A stretch of DNA of 9,536 nucleotides from Candidatus Methanophagales archaeon (GTDB taxonomy: Archaea > Halobacteriota > Syntropharchaeia > Alkanophagales > Methanospirareceae): contig JAGGZZ010000064.1 in NCBI GenBank assembly GCA_021161765.1, positions 1-9,536 on the forward strand. Reading direction: 5' to 3'. Every line of letters begins with the position of its first letter. The first letter of the stretch is position 1. A model generated the notes under the pieces. That model worked only from the letters and a program-made list of their open reading frames with translations, made no database searches and was not told where the DNA came from. Shown piece by piece: positions 1 to 6,438 of this stretch. Made by a program: the position numbers and the translations under genes.

Positions 1-54
1 AACATTGTTGGTTCTTATCATCTGTGTTAATCTGCGTTAATCTGTGTCTATAAT
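1..54. repeat. Dispersed intergenic repeat, copy 1
   Basis: Positions 19-54 are identical over 36 bp to 2741-2776, a stretch built from the alternating words ATCTGTGTTA and ATCTGCGTTA. Positions 1-10 (AACATTGTTG) and the following TTCTTAT..CATCTGTGT recur imperfectly at 1017-1045. The three copies share orientation and all lie outside genes, so this is a dispersed non-coding repeat family. Its function is unknown. Confidence 0.85.
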
Positions 55-92
55 TGATTTTCTATTTTCTTGTTAGCTAAACCGCTAAACCG

Positions 93-788
93 CTAAATGA
101 TGGAAGTGTAAACATCTATATTAAGCGAAGAAGCGATGGCTTTTGCTTTGTCCTCTACGAAAGGGCTAACCAGGATCAGTTTAGCGGGCTTTACCCCTTT
201 CTCCTTCTCGTATAACATCCCCATTCTATGCAGTGTTGAGACATCTCCCCTTGAGGCACTTGATTTTATCTCTATGAGCCAGTGTTCCCCATTTTTCACC
301 ACTACGTCCATCTGAACTATACTTGGATGTCCAAAAACATAGCCATCCTTATCTTCCGTAATCCATTCGCTGACCTTTACTCCAAATCGGTCCTCAAACA
401 TCCCTCGAAGAGCTTGCCTGAATGCTGATTCCGCCAGTATCCCCCAGCGTGATCCTATCGCGGATAGCGTGACATCAAATTTTTCTATTCTCTTCGTATG
501 TTCCTCTATCGTCATCGAATGCTCCTCCACCCTTTTTGTAAGCCCCACCAGTATCTACGAATGCTCCTCTACTCTTTTTGTAAGCTCCTTTATCGCTATT
601 GAATGTTCCTCAAACATCGCATTAAAATCATTTCTAAGAGATTTTATCTCATCCAGAACCTTTGAAATCTCTTCTTTCGTGACAAAGGTAGCACTAAGTA
701 TCTCAAATACCTCAAACTTGAACTCCCGGTCTTCTTTTAAAAGGTGCAGAAGTTCCTCTTTGATAAATCCTTTCATCTCAGCATTCAT
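93..788 (-). pseudogene. DUF3782 / PD-(D/E)XK-like protein gene interrupted by an in-frame TAG
   Basis: One reading frame runs 788 to 93 (231 codons before the final TAG) but carries an amber codon at 557-555, codon 78. The N-terminal part (MNAEMKGFIKEELL..) is helical, followed by a coiled coil with a 14-residue period: EEHSIAIKELTKRV, EEHS-stop-ILVGLTKRV, EEHSMTIEEHTKRI. The stop replaces one residue without changing the period. The C-terminal part (GSRWGILAESAFRQALRGMF, then QMDVVV and LIEIKSS) has the D...ExK arrangement of PD-(D/E)XK nuclease folds. This order is typical of DUF3782 proteins, whose function is unestablished. The start at 788 is chosen because the frame opens onto the conserved-looking MNAEMKGF; an upstream ATG at 854 is in frame but encodes unconvincing sequence. 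A GTG at 548 could start a truncated 151-residue product keeping the nuclease-like domain. It could be a recent nonsense mutation or a sequencing error. Confidence 0.8.
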
Positions 789-858
789 ATTTATTATCCC
801 TTCTCCCCCTCTCTTCTTCAGATTTATTATAGTTATTCCAGTAATAAATTGCAAATAT

Positions 859-990
859 TAAACCACGAGATTTCACGAGATTGACACAAGAAATAGGGGT
901 TAATAAGGGATAAAAACACAAATAGAACCCTGAAACAAGATTGTTACTATTGTTCTCTCGTGGAAATCTGTGTAATCTTGTGGTTAATTA
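859..990. repeat. Long imperfect inverted repeat (AACCACGAGA type)
   Basis: The left arm (about 859-895, AACCACGAGATTTCACGAGA..) resembles the reverse complement of the right arm (about 951-988, read back as TTAACCACAAGATTACACAG..). About 55 bp of AT-rich loop separates them. It resembles a miniature dispersed intergenic element and lies just upstream of the DUF3782 pseudogene. Together with the repeat at 1017 and the promoter at 1124, this accounts for most of the 376-bp gap before the next gene. No coding sequence was seen in it. Confidence 0.6.
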
Positions 991-1016
991 TTTTCGGAAT
1001 GACTATATTTAAGTAC

Positions 1017-1045
1017 AACATTGTTGATTCTTATATCATCTGTGT
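1017..1045. repeat. Dispersed intergenic repeat, diverged partial copy
   Basis: AACATTGTTGATTCTTAT followed by CATCTGTGT matches the repeat at 1-27 with one substitution and a 2-bp insertion. Together with the copy at 1-54 it brackets the DUF3782 pseudogene as a direct repeat. Confidence 0.7.
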
Positions 1046-1123
1046 CAATAATTTATTTTAGTTTTTTTTTACAGATAATTGTCAATATTCTTAGTGCAAT
1101 GTAAACTTTTTTATATCATATCG

Positions 1124-1137
1124 AAAAATATATAATG
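1124..1137 (+). promoter_or_regulatory. TATA box of the winged-helix gene
   Basis: AAAAATATATAATG is a strong archaeal TATA-like element centred about 34 bp before the ATG at 1165. With the usual spacing of about 25 bp, transcription would begin near 1157, giving a leader of only a few bases. This fits the absence of a Shine-Dalgarno sequence. A perfect palindrome ATATCGATAT (1147-1156) sits at the predicted start site, where a bound repressor would block initiation; the operator role is inferred. Confidence 0.6.
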
Positions 1138-1164
1138 CATGTTAATATATCGATATGAACAACG

Positions 1165-1494
1165 ATGGAAACTTTAGAGAAGATATTCGGGAATAATACA
1201 CATACCAGGGTAATACTCCTGTTCTATAACAACGGCGGCTACTTCAATAATATCACCGGGCTTGCGAAGATGCTGGATAAGAGCCACGTCACCGTGAGAA
1301 AAGTCGTTTCTGACCTCATAGAGGCAGGGATATTGACTGAATTGGCGATAGGGAAGTCGAGGGTGATAAAGATAAATGAGAACAGCCCGTATACCGAAGC
1401 GCTTTTTAATTTCATCCATTCTATGCGCGATATAAAAGAGAACAAGAGCATAGGTGAGATAATAGAGCAGCGATCCGAGCGAGCAAAGTCATGA
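1165..1494 (+). CDS. Small winged helix-turn-helix transcriptional regulator
   Basis: This 109-residue protein is a predicted DNA-binding regulator. Its N-terminus (METLEKIFGNNTHTRVILLF) has the look of archaeal wHTH proteins that begin with a Leu/Phe-rich helix followed by a strand-forming segment. The HTH spans about residues 27-65, with recognition helix KSHVTVRKVVSDLIEAGIL and a wing at GKSRVIKINENSP (about 73-86). The tail (about 87-109) is helical and charged, plausibly for dimerisation. No ligand-binding domain is present. The 1165 ATG is the only sensible start, because an ATG at 1155 is out of frame and stops after 13 codons. It is monocistronic: repeats lie downstream and the next gene converges on it. 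The target is unknown. The palindrome at its promoter makes autoregulation plausible but unproven. Confidence 0.75.
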   Translation: METLEKIFGNNTHTRVILLFYNNGGYFNNITGLAKMLDKSHVTVRKVVSDLIEAGILTELAIGKSRVIKINENSPYTEALFNFIHSMRDIKENKSIGEIIEQRSERAKS

Positions 1495-1505
1495 ACCGGC
1501 AGAGA

Positions 1506-1650
1506 AAAATCCTAAATTCTAATTCCTAAATCCTAAATAATATCAAAATTCAAAATCCGAAAGTTCGTTCTTCTAAATCATACTGTTTTGAATTTCTTAT
1601 TTTGGTCATTTGGATTTGTTTAGGATTTCGGATTTAGTATTTAGGATTTC
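1506..1650. repeat. Inverted repeat between convergent genes (AATCCTAAAT type)
   Basis: The left arm (about 1506-1540, AAATCCTAAATTCTAATTCC..) pairs with the right arm (about 1612-1650), whose reverse complement begins AAATCCTAAATACTAAATCC. It occupies the gap between the convergent wHTH and ADTH synthase genes. The transcript of either strand could fold into a long AU-rich hairpin and act as a bidirectional end signal, though it may simply be a dispersed repeat. The rest of the 199-bp gap holds short runs of TTCCCTATTC and nothing coding. Confidence 0.65.
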
Positions 1651-1693
1651 AGTTTCCCTCTTGGCTATTGCCTATTCCCTTTTCCCTATTCCC

Positions 1694-2518
1694 TCACTTC
1701 ACTATTTCCATCGCCTCTTCCGCCGAAACGCCCTCATGCACTACCTTGCTTATCGCTATGGTCATATTAGCCGGGTTATCATGCTGAAACACGTTTCTGC
1801 CTATTGACACACCCGCAGCACCAGCCGAAACGGCATCCTCTACCATCTTCAGCACTTCCGCATCCGTATTCGCTTTTGGCCCTCCTGCTATTATCACCGG
1901 CACGGGACAGCCCTGCACAACTTCCTTGAACGTTTCCGGGTCGCCGGTATAATTTGTTTTTATGATGTCAGCACCAAGTTCCGCACCTATGCGAGCCACG
2001 TGCTTTACCACTTCTACATCATGCTCGTTCTTTACCTTTTCGCCTCGTGGATACATCATCGCCAGAAAAGGAATACCCCATTCCTCACATACCATTGCCG
2101 TCTCTCCCAGTTCTACAAGCATATCCGCCTCCTTCTCGGCACCCACGTTCACGTGCATTGACACCGCATCGGCTCCTAAGCGCATTGCCTCTTCCACCGT
2201 TGCCACGGTTACCTTATTTAACGGGTCGGGTCCCAACGAAGTGCTTGCAGATAAGTGGATTATCAGCCCTATATCCTTGCCATAACCTCGATGCCCAGCT
2301 ATTACAATGCCCTTATGCACGAGTACCGCATTTGCACCTCCTTCTGCTACCGCGTTTACCGCGCGCCGCATGTCCACCAACCCGCGTATGGGGCCTGAAG
2401 TCACACCATGGTCCATAGGGACGATAACGCTTCTTCCGCTCTTACGGTCCACTATCCGCTCCATCCTGATCCTCTTCCCTATGCTCATCTGCTCCATTCT
2501 TTCCCCTATGCTTGTCAT
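1694..2518 (-). CDS. 2-amino-3,7-dideoxy-D-threo-hept-6-ulosonate (ADTH) synthase
   Basis: Class I aldolase-type TIM barrel of 274 residues, resembling Methanocaldococcus MJ0400 throughout. That family makes ADTH from a deoxy-ketohexose phosphate and aspartate semialdehyde, the first step of the archaeal route to 3-dehydroquinate and aromatic amino acids. Visible hallmarks are VPMDHG with Asp36, MMYPRG with Tyr156, the Schiff-base lysine Lys187 in IIKTNYTGD, and phosphate-binding GGP (212-214) and GRN (240-242). The family also contains fructose-bisphosphate aldolases, but the VPMDHG.. and AEGGANAVLVHKGI segments favour ADTH synthase. The start at 2518 has a strong Shine-Dalgarno sequence ahead of it; internal Met8 and Met11 are alternatives. 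The usual partner, dehydroquinate synthase II, is not in the window, so this appears to be a single-gene unit. Confidence 0.85.
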   Translation of the reverse strand: MTSIGERMEQMSIGKRIRMERIVDRKSGRSVIVPMDHGVTSGPIRGLVDMRRAVNAVAEGGANAVLVHKGIVIAGHRGYGKDIGLIIHLSASTSLGPDPLNKVTVATVEEAMRLGADAVSMHVNVGAEKEADMLVELGETAMVCEEWGIPFLAMMYPRGEKVKNEHDVEVVKHVARIGAELGADIIKTNYTGDPETFKEVVQGCPVPVIIAGGPKANTDAEVLKMVEDAVSAGAAGVSIGRNVFQHDNPANMTIAISKVVHEGVSAEEAMEIVK

Positions 2519-2528
2519 TTTCTTCTTT

Positions 2529-2570
2529 CCCCTCCCCTTTTGTATAAGATTTTAGCCTTTTTTATTATAC
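2529..2570 (-). promoter_or_regulatory. TATA box and ribosome binding site of the ADTH synthase gene
   Basis: On the minus strand, TATAATAA (2569-2562) lies about 25 bp ahead of a predicted start site near 2540. It is followed by GGGGAGGGG (2537-2529), an excellent SD about 10 bases before the ATG at 2518. The spacing of the two elements is mutually consistent. Confidence 0.6.
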
Positions 2571-2597
2571 CTAATATAGTAAGTTGATAGTATTAGA

Positions 2598-2709
2598 TTA
2601 ACCACAGAGTTCACGGAGAACGCAGAGGGGGCAAATTTTGGATTAGGGATAGAGAACCAGATACCTAACACCTAATTCTCTCTGTGAACTCCGCGTTCTC
2701 TGCGGTAAA
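2598..2709. repeat. Long imperfect inverted repeat (CCACAGAGTTCAC type)
   Basis: The left arm (2599-2628, AACCACAGAGTTCACGGAGA..) matches the reverse complement of the right arm (about 2680-2708) at about 20 of 28 positions. The shared skeleton is CC.CAGAG....CGGAG....C.GAG. Each arm is itself built from GAGTTCAC / GAGAACGC alternations. It lies upstream of the ADTH synthase promoter and downstream of fttA. It looks like a dispersed intergenic element and no ORF was found in it. Confidence 0.65.
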
Positions 2710-2740
2710 TTTTGAAATGTGACATTGGCATTGCTCGTTT

Positions 2741-2776
2741 CATCTGTGTTAATCTGCGTTAATCTGTGTCTATAAT
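2741..2776. repeat. Dispersed intergenic repeat, copy 2
   Basis: This is identical over 36 bp to positions 19-54. It sits directly 3' of the inverted repeat at 2598-2709 and about 40 bp past the end of fttA. It may contribute a 3' boundary, but no termination function can be shown. Confidence 0.9.
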
Positions 2777-2815
2777 CATTTTTTTTTGATTTTTACATTT
2801 GACCTTTTGCATTTT

Positions 2816-4702
2816 TTAGACCAATCTCAACGTCTCTAAATTCATCGGCGCTACCGTCTCGATATTGAACCTCTTGTGTATTCCACTTGCTAATGCCACA
2901 CATTTGCTGCTCTCGCCGTGCATACACATTATCTTTGACGGCAGTGGTCGTATCCCTCTTACGTATTCAATCAATTGATTGCGGTCGGAATGTCCGGAGA
3001 ACCCATCTATTGTCCTCGTTTCCATGTTTATTTTTATGTTTTTCATTTTGCCCTCGTTTGGAAGCTGTATCTCCTTCCAGCCTTTCTGTATTCTTCTCCC
3101 AAGCGTTCCTTCTCCTTGATAACCAACAAAGATAAGTTTGTTCTTTTCGTCGCCTGCAAGCCCTTTCAGGTATTCTAACACAGGACCGCCATTTAACATC
3201 CCCGCAGTAGCAAGTACGATGAACGGCTCTTTCTCGTCTATTATCCCTTTCCTCTTCTCTGCATCGTCCACAGGCACAAAAACGTCTGATAAGAACGGAT
3301 TCTCACCCTGGAATATCGAATTTTTCAGATTCCGATTGAGGTACTCGGGATATGCCGTATGGATTGCAGTCGCCTCCCAGATCATACCATCTAAATACAC
3401 GGGAATCTCCAGATGCATCCTTTCCAATGCTATCATTACTTCCTGCGAACGGCCAACCGCAAAAGCGGGTATTATTGTTTTACCCCTCTTCTTTATCGTT
3501 TCCTCTATCTCTTTATTTAGATGGTGTTCCGCTTCTTTTCTCGACGGTTGCAGGTCATTCATACCGCCGTATGTAGACTCCATGACCATGGCATCAACCC
3601 GTGGGAATCCGTTAAAGGCAGGGTCAAAGAGAAACGTTCGCTCGTACTTTATGTCGCCCGTGAATGCGAAGTTGTAAAGACCATTGCCTATGTTAAAATA
3701 TGCGCTTGCGGAGCCCAGGATGTGTCCCGCATTGTAAAAAGTTAGCTTCACGTCCGGCGATATGTCTGTTACGTCACCGTATTTCAGTGGGATTGTGTGC
3801 CTTATTGCATCTCGTATCAAGGATGATTTGTACGGGGCTTTCTTCCCCTCTCTTGCCGATACTTCTATATAGTCAAGCAGAAGAAGAGCCATAAGGGCTC
3901 TTGTTGGCTCTGTCATGTATATCGGGCCGTCATAGCCGTATAAGAGCAGAAGAGGCACTAAACCCGAATGGTCAAGATGTGCATGCGTTATCACCACCGC
4001 GTCTATATCACTTATCGGTGATGCTTCAGGAACGTATAAATAAGGCACCCCGTCCGAGCCCACATTGACCCCGCAATCTATTAAAACCCGCGTCTCCGGT
4101 GTAGAAAGCATAAACGCATTTCGCCCTACCTCTCGGCACCCGCCCAACGCGGTTATACGCAGCCATACCTCGTCTATTCGCTTATCTCGGTATATCCTCC
4201 GCCCTACTTTTTTTACGAAGTTCTTCCTGAACTCGCTCTCCTCCCTCAGGTATCTCCTTATGCTTTTTATTGTTGTGGATTGTATCGGCGGTGCCCGGAT
4301 AACATTGGGTCGCCACCCTATCACCCTTGCCACTTCGCGTAGTGTCGCTCCATGCGTGCCTATTACCAGCCCCGGCTTTTCCGCCTCTATTATCGCCTCC
4401 TCCTTATCCATATCGAAATAAATGTCTTTTATCCCCCCTTCATCAGGTATAATGTCATAAATCACCTTGGTCGCTTTTTCCGGCTCCATCAGCATATCAC
4501 TATTTGGTCTGACGGAAATCCTTTTCTTTAATTCCCTCGCCAGTGTCCTCACTATGGCACCGTCATCAGCGAATTTTTGCGTGTCTTCCGTATATACTAC
4601 AAGTTCCGGCCCTTCAAACTCCACACCGCTAATGCTTACCTCAGCCGGTAATAACCCCAGTATTCGCCGCTTTAATTCTGAAAGCGTTTCTTCTGCTGGC
4701 AT
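2816..4702 (-). CDS. fttA: FttA / aCPSF1: archaeal transcription termination factor, KH-beta-CASP ribonuclease
   Basis: This 628-residue protein belongs to the archaeal CPSF73-like family, which cleaves nascent RNA, often at U-rich 3' ends, and terminates transcription. Two N-terminal KH domains span about 1-145, the second with GTHG at 115-118. The metallo-beta-lactamase core follows: HAHLDH at 240-245, GHILGS with His327, and FTGD with Asp350. The beta-CASP region runs from MESTYGG (Glu375) through PAFAVGRSQE (412-421). FSGHSD (His571) and MHGE (His595) complete the zinc site. All metal ligands are present and the length is normal for the family, so it should be active. It lies downstream of psmB on the same strand; psmB-aCPSF1 adjacency also occurs in Methanocaldococcus (MJ1237-MJ1236). 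A 238-bp gap separates them, so it probably has its own promoter. The start at 4702 has only a weak purine-rich leader. Confidence 0.96.
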   Translation of the reverse strand: MPAEETLSELKRRILGLLPAEVSISGVEFEGPELVVYTEDTQKFADDGAIVRTLARELKKRISVRPNSDMLMEPEKATKVIYDIIPDEGGIKDIYFDMDKEEAIIEAEKPGLVIGTHGATLREVARVIGWRPNVIRAPPIQSTTIKSIRRYLREESEFRKNFVKKVGRRIYRDKRIDEVWLRITALGGCREVGRNAFMLSTPETRVLIDCGVNVGSDGVPYLYVPEASPISDIDAVVITHAHLDHSGLVPLLLLYGYDGPIYMTEPTRALMALLLLDYIEVSAREGKKAPYKSSLIRDAIRHTIPLKYGDVTDISPDVKLTFYNAGHILGSASAYFNIGNGLYNFAFTGDIKYERTFLFDPAFNGFPRVDAMVMESTYGGMNDLQPSRKEAEHHLNKEIEETIKKRGKTIIPAFAVGRSQEVMIALERMHLEIPVYLDGMIWEATAIHTAYPEYLNRNLKNSIFQGENPFLSDVFVPVDDAEKRKGIIDEKEPFIVLATAGMLNGGPVLEYLKGLAGDEKNKLIFVGYQGEGTLGRRIQKGWKEIQLPNEGKMKNIKINMETRTIDGFSGHSDRNQLIEYVRGIRPLPSKIMCMHGESSKCVALASGIHKRFNIETVAPMNLETLRLV

Positions 4703-4751
4703 TGTCTATATCCCTGCCTCTATCCTTATTTTTACTTCTAATCAATCCTGG

Positions 4752-4775
4752 TCTTAGTCTTAGCTTTAGTCTTAG
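4752..4775. repeat. Two imperfect 12-bp tandem repeats upstream of fttA
   Basis: TCTTAGTCTTAG (4752-4763) is followed by CTTTAGTCTTAG (4764-4775), matching at 10 of 12 positions. They lie about 50-73 bp ahead of the fttA start. They could be regulator half-sites or simple slippage; there is no direct evidence for either. Confidence 0.45.
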
Positions 4776-4888
4776 CACAATAGCTACTTTATTTCTCGCC
4801 CTTATCCGTCCTATTTCCAGTTTTTGATATCAACATTAATGCCTGTACCTGTACCCCCCCAACTAATTCCCGTACCGGCCCCCAAAAC

Positions 4889-4907
4889 AAAATTTGTTTC
4901 AAATTTT
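4889..4907 (-). terminator. Possible psmB 3' end: AT-rich hairpin with U-rich flanks
   Basis: A perfect 8-bp inverted repeat (AAAATTTG / CAAATTTT, 3-base loop) lies about 35-50 bp past the psmB stop codon. On the minus strand it is flanked by TCTTTT and TTTTGTTTT, the kind of U-rich stretch at which archaeal transcripts end. A run of Gs follows (plus-strand C7 at 4854-4860 and C5 near 4879-4883). The terminator role is inferred. Confidence 0.4.
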
Positions 4908-4940
4908 AAAAGATTAATTATAACTTTGTTGTTGTTCTTT

Positions 4941-5555
4941 TTATGCCTCTTCTCCTGTCTCTTTATACATATCTTTTGTTATCGTTACTATCTCTATCTC
5001 TTCGCCCGAAGCACTATCTCTTTTCATTGCGGAACGTAATGCCTGTGTTGCAAGTGCTACTCCTTCTTCCAGTGACATGTCTGCTGAATATTTATCCTCA
5101 AGCACGCCGTATGCAATAGGCGAACCCGAGCCGGTGGCTGCAATCTCTCGCTCATCTGTATTGCCACCAAAAGGGTCTACTGAATATATATGCGCCCCGT
5201 TTCGGTCTATCCCGCCTACCAAAAGTTGCACAAGATACGGGAACATCCGCTGCCCGCTCAGCACGTTGGATAACAGCGTTGTCATTGCCTTTACCGTCAT
5301 TGGCTCTTGTCTCCTCGTTTTATACAGTCTCGCTTCCACGGATACTAGCCGAACCAATGTCTGTGCATCTCCCACTATTCCCGCTGTGGTCATACCCATT
5401 CGGTCATCTATCTGGTATATCTTCCTCGCTGCCTTAGAAGCGATAAAAGAGCCCATTGTCGCACGCTTCTCACTCGCCAATACTACACTGTCTCTGCATA
5501 TTAAACCAACGGTGGTTGTTCCCTTCTTTAACTGGTCCATTATCTCTATTTCCAT
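4941..5555 (-). CDS. psmB: 20S proteasome beta subunit
   Basis: This is the catalytic subunit of the archaeal 20S proteasome, an N-terminal threonine hydrolase of 204 residues. A short propeptide (MEIEIMDQLKKG) ends at the Gly12/Thr13 processing site, exposing TTTVG. Mature Thr1 is residue 13, Glu17 is residue 29 and Lys33 is residue 45 (AARKIYQ). GIVGDAQ, YLVQLLVGGID, TGSGSP and RDSASG are classic family motifs, so the subunit should be active. The start lies 3 bp after the nikR stop codon, with GGGGGA as ribosome binding site inside the end of nikR, so the two are translationally coupled. The alpha subunit and PAN ATPase are not in the window. Confidence 0.97.
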   Translation of the reverse strand: MEIEIMDQLKKGTTTVGLICRDSVVLASEKRATMGSFIASKAARKIYQIDDRMGMTTAGIVGDAQTLVRLVSVEARLYKTRRQEPMTVKAMTTLLSNVLSGQRMFPYLVQLLVGGIDRNGAHIYSVDPFGGNTDEREIAATGSGSPIAYGVLEDKYSADMSLEEGVALATQALRSAMKRDSASGEEIEIVTITKDMYKETGEEA

Positions 5556-5558
5556 TTC

Positions 5559-5981
5559 CTATATTCCCCCATGTGTCGTTGTCAGTTTCACGTGTTTTAC
5601 ACCCCTCAAACTCATTATATCTTCCGCTAACTTCTTTATCCCTTTCGCATCTCCTTTCATCACTACTACCTCAAAGCAATTCTGCTCATCTAAATGAATA
5701 TGCGTTGCCGATTTTATCATATCCAGGTAATGGTGCTGCACCTCGGTTAGCTGGTCTCCCAATCCCCGCTGGCTGTGGTCGTAGAGGTACGTTATGGTCC
5801 CTATTTCCTCCCCTGTCTCGCGCTCCATCCATTCATATTCCACTATATAGGCACGGATTGCGTCTCTTATCCCTTCCGACCTCGATGAGTAGCCTCTCCC
5901 TCGTATTATCCCATCAAACTTGTTCAACAGATTCGAAGGCAATGATACGCCTATTCGAGTCAGCCCTATCTCTTCTTCCAT
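5559..5981 (-). CDS. nikR: NikR nickel-responsive transcriptional regulator
   Basis: This 140-residue ribbon-helix-helix repressor senses nickel and usually represses nickel uptake. The RHH domain covers about residues 5-50 (TRIGVSLPSNLLNKFDGIIR, then GYSSRSEGIRDAIRAYI). An ACT-like ligand-binding domain follows. All four E. coli NikR nickel ligands align with a constant offset of 7: His83, His94, His96 (ATHIHLD) and Cys102. The sensor should therefore be functional. The start overlaps the end of ribL by 16 bp and is preceded by AGAGGAG. psmB follows 3 bp later. A nickel regulator inside this operon, rather than beside a nickel transporter, is unusual. Nickel matters in this lineage for cofactor F430, hydrogenases and CO dehydrogenase. 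Confidence 0.93.
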   Translation of the reverse strand: MEEEIGLTRIGVSLPSNLLNKFDGIIRGRGYSSRSEGIRDAIRAYIVEYEWMERETGEEIGTITYLYDHSQRGLGDQLTEVQHHYLDMIKSATHIHLDEQNCFEVVVMKGDAKGIKKLAEDIMSLRGVKHVKLTTTHGGI

Positions 5982-6409
5982 TTTTCTTCTCCTCTCAATT
6001 CTACTATATGTTTTATTATCTCCTCTGCTTTACAAAAAGCATTTGGATCATATCTTTTTATACGGACGACCTTCGAGTTGAAGCCTCGCTTCGTGAGTTC
6101 CCGCTCCAGCATCACCACATCGAAATCCTGATCATATCCTATTGCAATCACATCTGGTTTTATACTATATAAAGGTTCATACATATCTTTTTCGCTACCC
6201 AGCATCGCTTTGTCTACCACTTTCAATGCAGAAATCATCTTCAACCTCTGCTCTTCCCCTATAATTGGCGTTCTTTTCCTCTTCTTCACGTTTACATCTC
6301 TCGCAACAATGACAAAAAGCTCATCACCCAGCTTCTTCGCTTCCTCTAAATAAAGCAAATGCCCTGGATGCAGTATTTCAAATGTTCCCGTCGCTAAAAC
6401 CCTTACCAT
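5966..6409 (-). CDS. ribL: FAD synthetase RibL (archaeal nucleotidyltransferase)
   Basis: A 147-residue cytidylyltransferase-fold protein resembling Methanocaldococcus RibL (MJ1179), which transfers AMP from ATP to FMN to make FAD. The nucleotide-binding HxGH motif is His14-Pro-Gly-His17 in TGTFEILHPGHLLYLEEAKK. GDELFVIVARD (28-38), PIIGEEQRLKMISALK (about 48-63) and IGYDQDFD (90-97) follow family spacing. Cys126 falls where archaeal RibL has a redox-sensitive cysteine. It lies between the JAMM gene (29 bp upstream) and nikR (overlapping 16 bp), with AGGAGGA about 14 bases before the ATG. A glycerol-phosphate cytidylyltransferase is the main alternative from fold alone; the short length and GYDQ favour RibL. 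Confidence 0.85.
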   Translation of the reverse strand: MVRVLATGTFEILHPGHLLYLEEAKKLGDELFVIVARDVNVKKRKRTPIIGEEQRLKMISALKVVDKAMLGSEKDMYEPLYSIKPDVIAIGYDQDFDVVMLERELTKRGFNSKVVRIKRYDPNAFCKAEEIIKHIVELRGEEKWKKR

Positions 6410-6438
6410 AATTATTCTTCTTCTCCTCCTTTCAATTC

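Noticed and set aside
555..557. Pyrrolysine read-through of the TAG in the DUF3782 gene
   Set aside because: Several intact genes in the window end in TAG (nikR, ribL, the JAMM gene, the mfnD-like gene), and no pyl genes are visible, so a simple nonsense mutation or read error is more likely.
1694..2518. Fructose-1,6-bisphosphate aldolase as the function
   Set aside because: The fold is shared, but VPMDHG, GGANAVLVHKGI and IIKTNYTGD follow the MJ0400-type ADTH synthase more closely. Some dual activity cannot be excluded.
4844..4883. Repeated GTACC words and C runs as a functional element
   Set aside because: They are short and irregular with no recognisable architecture; noted only as compositional oddity.
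5077..6172. Long plus-strand open frames opposite psmB, nikR and ribL
   Set aside because: They are antisense to well-recognised genes, have low-complexity Ser/Leu/Phe-rich translations, and lack ribosome binding sites.
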